NCBI GenBank assembly: GCA_022747635.1
Contig: JAKTNV010000008.1
Location: 696,501-760,500, forward strand
DNA: 64,000 bases
Origin: Hetaerina americana
Taxonomy: Eukaryota; Arthropoda; Insecta; Odonata; Calopterygidae
Direction of reading: 5' to 3'
Each line of letters starts with the position of its first letter. Positions within the stretch are counted from its first letter, which is position 1. Shown piece after piece: positions 57,203 to 64,000 of the stretch. Under the pieces are notes generated by a model, which worked only from the letters and a program-made list of their open reading frames with translations, was not told where the DNA came from and searched no databases. The position numbers were made by a program, and so were the translations under genes.

Positions 57203-58945
57203 CGCCTTGACTGGGACTCGAACCCAGATCCCTCAATATCCGGTCGAGTGCTTTAGCCACTTAAGCTACCGAGGCGTCCTCTTAAACTCTGAAATTTTGG
57301 GGCTTTTAAAGGAACTAGATGTTATGACGAAATACCGTACATACAATGTCACATGTATTCGTAGTCGTGCGCGAGGCGCCACTGTCCACGAGGTTAAAGC
57401 CAACTTTAAACACGTATGGTGTTTTCCCTTTGACAAATTCCAAAGAAACTGCGGGAGATGCCGCAACAGTAACTTTTAACGGAGTCATCCGCTAATGTGC
57501 ATTTCAATGCAACAATTTGAGAGCGTAAAAATCATTCGCCTTGACTGGGACTCGAACCCAGATCCCTCAATATCCGGTCGAGTGCTTTAGCCACTTAAGC
57601 TACCGAGGCGTCCTCTTAAACTCTGAAATTTTGGGGCTTTTAAAGGAACTAGATGTTATGACGAAATACCGTACATACAATGTCACATGTATTCGTAGTC
57701 GTGCGCGAGGCGCCACTGTCCACGAGGTTAAAGCCAACTTTAAACACGTATGGTGTTTTCCCTTTGACAAATTCCAAAGAAACTGCGGGAGATGCCGCAA
57801 CAGTAACTTTTAACGGAGTCATCCGCTAATGTGCATTTCAATGCAACAATTTGAGAGCGTAAAAATCATTCGCCTTGACTGGGACTCGAACCCAGATCCC
57901 TCAATATCCGGTCGAGTGCTTTAGCCACTTAAGCTACCGAGGCGTCCTCTTAAACTCTGAAATTTTGGGGCTTTTAAAGGAACTAGATGTTATGACGAAA
58001 TACCGTACATACAATGTCACATGTATTCGTAGTCGTGCGCGAGGCGCCACTGTCCACGAGGTTAAAGCCAACTTTAAACACGTATGGTGTTTTCCCTTTG
58101 ACAAATTCCAAAGAAACTGCGGGAGATGCCGCAACAGTAACTTTTAACGGAGTCATCCGCTAATGTGCATTTCAATGCAACAATTTGAGAGCGTAAAAAT
58201 CATTCGCCTTGACTGGGACTCGAACCCAGATCCCTCAATATCCGGTCGAGTGCTTTAGCCACTTAAGCTACCGAGGCGTCCTCTTAAACTCTGAAATTTT
58301 GGGGCTTTTAAAGGAACTAGATGTTATGACGAAATACCGTACATACAATGTCACATGTATTCGTAGTCGTGCGCGAGGCGCCACTGTCCACGAGGTTAAA
58401 GCCAACTTTAAACACGTATGGTGTTTTCCCTTTGACAAATTCCAAAGAAACTGCGGGAGATGCCGCAACAGTAACTTTTAACGGAGTCATCCGCTAATGT
58501 GCATTTCAATGCAACAATTTGAGAGCGTAAAAATCATTCGCCTTGACTGGGACTCGAACCCAGATCCCTCAATATCCGGTCGAGTGCTTTAGCCACTTAA
58601 GCTACCGAGGCGTCCTCTTAAACTCTGAAATTTTGGGGCTTTTAAAGGAACTAGATGTTATGACGAAATACCGTACATACAATGTCACATGTATTCGTAG
58701 TCGTGCGCGAGGCGCCACTGTCCACGAGGTTAAAGCCAACTTTAAACACGTATGGTGTTTTCCCTTTGACAAATTCCAAAGAAACTGCGGGAGATGCCGC
58801 AACAGTAACTTTTAACGGAGTCATCCGCTAATGTGCATTTCAATGTAACAATTTGAGAGCGTAAAAATCATTCGCCTTGACTGGGACTCGAACCCAGATC
58901 CCTCAATATCCGGTCGAGTGCTTTAGCCACTTAAGCTACCGAGGC
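57203..58945 (-). ncRNA. Six tRNA-like Pol III-type units (left arm)
   Basis: Copies at 57203-57275, 57537-57609, 57871-57943, 58205-58277, 58539-58611 and 58873-58945, minus strand. Each 73-nt unit folds as a cloverleaf: acceptor GCCTCGG/TCAAGGC with one C-A mismatch and one G-U; D stem GCTT/AAGC; anticodon stem CTCGA/TTGAG with loop CCGGATA; T stem CTGGG/CCCAG with loop TTCGAGT. The A box TAGCTTAAGTGG is acceptable and the B box GGTTCGAGTCC is perfect. Five bases after the discriminator comes TTTTT, a Pol III terminator. Position 33 is C, not the near-universal U, so it is probably not a decoding tRNA. Confidence 0.7.
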
Positions 58946-59164
58946 GTCCTCTTAAACTCTGAAATTTTGGGGCTTTTAAAGGAACTAGATGTTATGACGA
59001 AATACCGTACATACAATGTCACATGTATTCGTAGTCGTGCGCGAGGCGCCACTGTCCACGAGGTTAAAGCCAACTTTAAACACGTATGGTGTTTTCCCTT
59101 TGACAAATTCCAAAGAAACTGCGGGAGATGCCGCAACAGTAACTTTTAACGGAGTCATCCGCTA

Positions 59165-59203
59165 GATTTTTACGCTCTCAAATTGTTGCATTGAAATGCA
59201 CAT
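59165..59203. other. Palindrome centre / orientation switch
   Basis: Left-arm sequence stops after CATCCGCTA at 59164. Right-arm sequence begins GATTTTTACGCTC, starting mid-unit. The 39 bases to 59203 are unpaired; from 59204 (TAGCGGATGACTCCG) the right arm is the reverse complement of the left. The join has at most one or two bases of microhomology. Confidence 0.85.
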
Positions 59204-59422
59204 TAGCGGATGACTCCGTTAAAAGTTACTGTTGCGGCATCTCCCGCAGTTTCTTTGGAATTTGTCAAAGGGAAAACACCATACGTGTTTAAAGTTGGCT
59301 TTAACCTCGTGGACAGTGGCGCCTCGCGCACGACTACGAATACATGTGACATTGTATGTACGGTATTTCGTCATAACATCTAGTTCCTTTAAAAGCCCCA
59401 AAATTTCAGAGTTTAAGAGGAC

Positions 59423-61833
59423 GCCTCGGTAGCTTAAGTGGCTAAAGCACTCGACCGGATATTGAGGGATCTGGGTTCGAGTCCCAGTCAAGGCGAATGA
59501 TTTTTACGCTCTCAAATTGTTGCATTGAAATGCACATTAGCGGATGACTCCGTTAAAAGTTACTGTTGCGGCATCTCCCGCAGTTTCTTTGGAATTTGTC
59601 AAAGGGAAAACACCATACGTGTTTAAAGTTGGCTTTAACCTCGTGGACAGTGGCGCCTCGCGCACGACTACGAATACATGTGACATTGTATGTACGGTAT
59701 TTCGTCATAACATCTAGTTCCTTTAAAAGCCCCAAAATTTCAGAGTTTAAGAGGACGCCTCGGTAGCTTAAGTGGCTAAAGCACTCGACCGGATATTGAG
59801 GGATCTGGGTTCGAGTCCCAGTCAAGGCGAATGATTTTTACGCTCTCAAATTGTTGCATTGAAATGCACATTAGCGGATGACTCCGTTAAAAGTTACTGT
59901 TGCGGCATCTCCCGCAGTTTCTTTGGAATTTGTCAAAGGGAAAACACCATACGTGTTTAAAGTTGGCTTTAACCTCGTGGACAGTGGCGCCTCGCGCACG
60001 ACTACGAATACATGTGACATTGTATGTACGGTATTTCGTCATAACATCTAGTTCCTTTAAAAGCCCCAAAATTTCAGAGTTTAAGAGGACGCCTCGGTAG
60101 CTTAAGTGGCTAAAGCACTCGACCGGATATTGAGGGATCTGGGTTCGAGTCCCAGTCAAGGCGAATGATTTTTACGCTCTCAAATTGTTGCATTGAAATG
60201 CACATTAGCGGATGACTCCGTTAAAAGTTACTGTTGCGGCATCTCCCGCAGTTTCTTTGGAATTTGTCAAAGGGAAAACACCATACGTGTTTAAAGTTGG
60301 CTTTAACCTCGTGGACAGTGGCGCCTCGCGCACGACTACGAATACATGTGACATTGTATGTACGGTATTTCGTCATAACATCTAGTTCCTTTAAAAGCCC
60401 CAAAATTTCAGAGTTTAAGAGGACGCCTCGGTAGCTTAAGTGGCTAAAGCACTCGACCGGATATTGAGGGATCTGGGTTCGAGTCCCAGTCAAGGCGAAT
60501 GATTTTTACGCTCTCAAATTGTTGCATTGAAATGCACATTAGCGGATGACTCCGTTAAAAGTTACTGTTGCGGCATCTCCCGCATTTTCTTTGGAATTTG
60601 TCAAAGGGAAAACACCATACGTGTTTAAAGTTGGCTTTAACCTCGTGGACAGTGGCGCCTCGCGCACGACTACGAATACATGTGACATTGTATGTACGGT
60701 ATTTCGTCATAACATCTAGTTCCTTTAAAAGCCCCAAAATTTCAGAGTTTAAGAGGACGCCTCGGTAGCTTAAGTGGCTAAAGCACTCGACCGGATATTG
60801 AGGGATCTGGGTTCGAGTCCCAGTCAAGGCGAATGATTTTTACGCTCTCAAATTGTTGCATTGAAATGCACATTAGCGGATGACTCCGTTAAAAGTTACT
60901 GTTGCGGCATCTCCCGCAGTTTCTTTGGAATTTGTCAAAGGGAAAACACCATACGTGTTTAAAGTTGGCTTTAACCTCGTGGACAGTGGCGCCTCGCGCA
61001 CGACTACGAATACATGTGACATTGTATGTACGGTATTTCGTCATAACATCTAGTTCCTTTAAAAGCCCCAAAATTTCAGAGTTTAAGAGGACGCCTCGGT
61101 AGCTTAAGTGGCTAAAGCACTCGACCGGATATTGAGGGATCTGGGTTCGAGTCCCAGTCAAGGCGAATGATTTTTACGCTCTCAAATTGTTGCATTGAAA
61201 TGCACATTAGCGGATGACTCCGTTAAAAGTTACTGTTGCGGCATCTCCCGCAGTTTCTTTGGAATTTGTCAAAGGGAAAACACCATACGTGTTTAAAGTT
61301 GGCTTTAACCTCGTGGACAGTGGCGCCTCGCGCACGACTACGAATACATGTGACATTGTATGTACGGTATTTCGTCATAACATCTAGTTCCTTTAAAAGC
61401 CCCAAAATTTCAGAGTTTAAGAGGACGCCTCGGTAGCTTAAGTGGCTAAAGCACTCGACCGGATATTGAGGGATCTGGGTTCGAGTCCCAGTCAAGGCGA
61501 ATGATTTTTACGCTCTCAAATTGTTGCATTGAAATGCACATTAGCGGATGACTCCGTTAAAAGTTACTGTTGCGGCATCTCCCGCAGTTTCTTTGGAATT
61601 TGTCAAAGGGAAAACACCATACGTGTTTAAAGTTGGCTTTAACCTCGTGGACAGTGGCGCCTCGCGCACGACTACGAATACATGTGACATTGTATGTACG
61701 GTATTTCGTCATAACATCTAGTTCCTTTAAAAGCCCCAAAATTTCAGAGTTTAAGAGGACGCCTCGGTAGCTTAAGTGGCTAAAGCACTCGACCGGATAT
61801 TGAGGGATCTGGGTTCGAGTCCCAGTCAAGGCG
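59423..61833 (+). ncRNA. Eight tRNA-like Pol III-type units (right arm)
   Basis: Copies start at 59423, 59757, 60091, 60425, 60759, 61093, 61427 and 61761, each 73 nt, plus strand, with the same fold, boxes and TTTTT run as the left arm. None of the eight carries a change in the tRNA-like segment that I can see. With the left arm this makes 14 potential Pol III transcripts pointing outward from the palindrome centre. Confidence 0.7.
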
Positions 61834-61864
61834 AATGATTTTTACGCTCTCAAATTGTTGCATT

Positions 61865-61877
61865 GAAGATTTCTCAA
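61865..61877. repeat. Right flanking direct repeat (putative target duplication)
   Basis: GAAGATTTCTCAA, identical to 57090-57102. Confidence 0.7.
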
Positions 61878-61879
61878 GT

Positions 61880-62575
61880 TAGATATTCCATGTTTGGTTT
61901 CATTACTTGATGGAAAATATGTATTTCAATCCATAATTTCAGCATAAAATTAGACATTATTGGTACCTGAGGAAATTTTGAGAGAGAGGCATTCAACTAA
62001 CTTGCGATATATAATCTTGCATGATTAATTTTGAAATACATACTTGACCCAATAAGTAAATGTAAATACATGCATGGTTTCCTTTTAACTTCAATGGAAG
62101 TAGTTTGTGGTTTTGATGTCCAATGATTTGAGCATAACATTGAATCACAGTACTTTTGAGATAATGCCCGCAGTTTCTTTGAATTGAATTGCAGCACAAA
62201 TAAACTTCATAAAATCAAAAATGGGGACATGCTGTGCAATAAAATGCTAGAGGCAGTGACAGTAGCATATTTAAGTGAAAGTATTTCATGTTATAAGTAT
62301 TCATGACTGTTTCAGAATATTTCTGCCATTTCATAAATAACAAAAGGCTATGGAAGAGCATAATTTGCAGGAAATGTAAAACATTAGTGAACAGAACTCG
62401 GGTATCTGGGGTCCCGTAGCTGCAACATGCCAACTAAAAAATGACGGAGAATACTGCATTCATATGAGGTCCACCTTTATTATGTGGCGTGGGTGGTGGG
62501 GGAGTGTAGCTTCAAAATGCAGGCCTCAGACTCATCATGGCTATATTTTTAACTTCGTCAAACAGAACACCACTT
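61880..62575. other. Unassigned AT-rich DNA
   Basis: Nothing recognised except CCCGCAGTTTCTTTGAATT at about 62168-62186, which matches a block of the 334-bp unit with one missing base. Confidence 0.4.
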
Positions 62576-62579
62576 GGTA

Positions 62580-63130
62580 CTCCAAATTATATTAAACTGC
62601 CCCTTGAATCGTATCTCCATTCATTTCGTCCAACATGCCTATCCTATTTGCTTTCCTCCTTTGTTTGCCTTGCATTCTCCCCCTCTCGCCATTCTTAAAA
62701 ATGCAGTTGTCTAGCAAAATGCTCTGCATCCATCCTTTCCATCTCCTTTAGATTTCTCCAATGTCTCATTCCGCTGCCTATCCATCAGCCACTCGCACCC
62801 GAGCAACCTGATGTATGTAAAGGTTATGGATAAGTTGCCTATCTCTCCAATTAGCCACTGTCATCTGCTACACATCTCATTAATTCTACCCAATTTTTTC
62901 TATCTGTCACCTTCTCAAATCCATAATGCATAAAAATACATGTGGAATGTATTGTTTATGTTCCATGGTGATATAATTGCTGCTGTGGCAACATGCATGC
63001 ATCTCCCCATCCTGAAACAGACCTGATCATCTCTCAAGTAATCATGTCCCCTCCTTTCCATCCTCTCTTTGATGGCAACATTCATTGGTCACACCAATCA
63101 TTGATCTCACTTGAATACTCTGATGGTAAC
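62580..63130 (-). mobile_element. RTE-like LINE remnant, heavily decayed
   Basis: Minus strand: DQVCFRMGRCMHVATAAI near 63020-62970 parallels DQFGFRKGRGTRDAIAV. A nucleotide stretch near 62690-62620 parallels the GECKANKGG..IGMLDEMNG end. Many deletions and frameshifts lie between. The upstream part may continue at 63.8-64.0 kb. Confidence 0.55.
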
Positions 63131-63795
63131 CTGTAGCCCTTTGCCAATTTTTTCAGAGAGGTATGGATTTTGCACTTATAATATAAGTTTAAGAAACAGT
63201 ATAAAGTACAAAAAACTAGCTATTTTAAATTTATTGTTTGCCACAAGTAGTTCGTTTTAATATTTTTGTTTAATTGCCCCTTTTTCGCTGCTTTTTGCTC
63301 ACACGCAATAAGGCTATAGGTTAATTTTATGCTCTCAACTTATGACGTCTTAAAAACATGTCTCTTAGAAGACTGACTTATTCTCTGGGAGATTTGAATG
63401 TTCATTTGCACATTTACTTCCCTAGAGCAATGATTAGTGGCCTGTGTTTCGCCAGAAAATTGCTGAGTATCGTATTTACTTTTGGTGTGTAATAAGTACC
63501 GGTTGTTATTCAGTGGGAAATTATAATCGATAATAATCGGGCGAGTATGATCAACTCTGACTCCGTTTCTCTGACCTTTTCCTCCCTTTGATGCAATCTA
63601 ATAGTATTGTAAGGTTTTTCTGTCTGCATTCACTCAAATAAATTAGTTACATTAACTATTCAAAACCTCTTACTCCAGATTGAAAAATTATAACAAATAA
63701 TTAATCTTTTCTCAATCTGCATTGCTGTCAAACTGAGATGCTATTATAATTCAAGGAATTATACCTATTTAAAGGCAGGTTTTGGATGGATCCTA
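63131..63795. other. Unassigned AT-rich DNA
   Basis: Possibly an insertion within the RTE remnant; no motif recognised. Confidence 0.35.
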
Positions 63796-63799
63796 ATGA

Positions 63800-64000
63800 C
63801 TATTTACTCAAAGCACTGCAAGAACTTCTTTCTTTGCCATACATCTTCTATTTATTTCGTTATTTCTTCATTTCTTCGCAACTTCTGCCTGCCATCATGC
63901 TTGCTCTGTTTTTAAAGCCTAATCCTTCCATACCCCGCTTATCCAACATCATGACCTTCAGTTTAACCCTCATAACATCTCAATATTTCTTCCATTCTTT
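63800..64000 (-). mobile_element. Possible upstream part of the RTE-like remnant, cut by window end
   Basis: The minus strand near the edge reads EWKKY, a stop, then DVMRVKLKVMMLDK, loosely parallel to the ERWKECIEELYSRELRQ linker of the 46-kb copy. Weak. Confidence 0.3.

Larger units (their letters stand above)
57103..61864. repeat. Inverted tandem array of a 334-bp tRNA-like unit (about 14 copies)
   Basis: The 334-bp period is exact in both arms. Left arm (57103-59164): six tRNA-like segments on the minus strand. Right arm (59165-61864): eight on the plus strand. The arms mirror each other around a 39-bp spacer (59165-59203), giving arms of about 2.06 kb; the right arm extends about 600 bp further. 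Units are almost identical: I see a C-to-T change at 58846 and a G-to-T change at 60585, each in a single unit and not mirrored. Within each unit, GGGAGATGCCGCAACAGTAA marks one block and the tRNA-like segment another. Open frames of 90 and 66 codons repeat with the unit and are not genes. Confidence 0.95.

Noticed and set aside
57203..57275. Genuine decoding tRNA gene cluster
   Set aside because: C at position 33, acceptor mismatch and no standard match between anticodon (GGA, as aligned) and tRNA structure (a serine tRNA would have a long variable arm). Called tRNA-like instead.
57207..61829. Repeated 90- and 66-codon open frames in every satellite unit
   Set aside because: They repeat only because the units are near-identical, use alternative starts and run through the tRNA-like segment. 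No protein signature.
1..64000. LTR retrotransposon, rRNA, CRISPR array or operon
   Set aside because: No long direct terminal repeats, no rRNA motif, no regularly spaced short repeats with unique spacers, and no gene clusters were seen.

Overview
The window looks like gene-poor, repeat-dense nuclear DNA of an arthropod, most likely an insect. The evidence is the mix of mobile elements: at least eight decayed mariner transposons, about a dozen broken RTE-type (CFDP2/BovB-like) LINE copies, CR1-like LINE pieces, Penelope-like (PLE) fragments and several tRNA-derived SINEs. There is no bacterial-style operon, no rRNA, no CRISPR array, and no host gene I can name with confidence. The species cannot be fixed from sequence alone.

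Layout. 1-10 kb: a PLE-derived perfect palindrome, a SINE, a CR1 remnant and three mariners. 10-22 kb: CpG-rich DNA, another mariner, a diverged relative of the tRNA-like satellite, a CR1 remnant, a mariner with a visible terminal repeat, RTE and PLE fragments, and a CR1 copy split by a 540-bp non-coding element with an 11-bp target duplication. 22-32 kb: CpG-rich DNA, then several RTE remnants in both orientations, a foldback MITE and a tRNA-SINE. 32-46 kb: SINEs, mariners, simple repeats, CpG-rich stretches and much sequence I cannot assign. 46-51 kb: the best-preserved RTE copy (dead: one in-frame TAG and loss of part of the RT core), a second copy facing it, a mariner and another RTE. 51-57 kb: the second copy of the 540-bp element, one weak candidate host exon and a SINE. 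57.1-61.9 kb: the outstanding feature. 62-64 kb: a decayed RTE running toward the window edge.

The 57.1-61.9 kb feature is a 4.76-kb array of a 334-bp unit. Six units lie in one orientation, then the array flips and eight units lie in the other, giving arms of about 2.06 kb around a 39-bp spacer. Units are almost identical; I noticed only two single-base variants. Each unit carries a 73-nt cloverleaf-capable tRNA-like sequence with good Pol III A and B boxes, followed five bases later by a T5 run. The array is flanked by a 13-bp direct repeat. This is the best candidate here for something undescribed: an inverted, recently amplified satellite of Pol III-like units.

No genes appear to work together as a pathway. 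The content is a layered record of transposition, with nested and convergent insertions.
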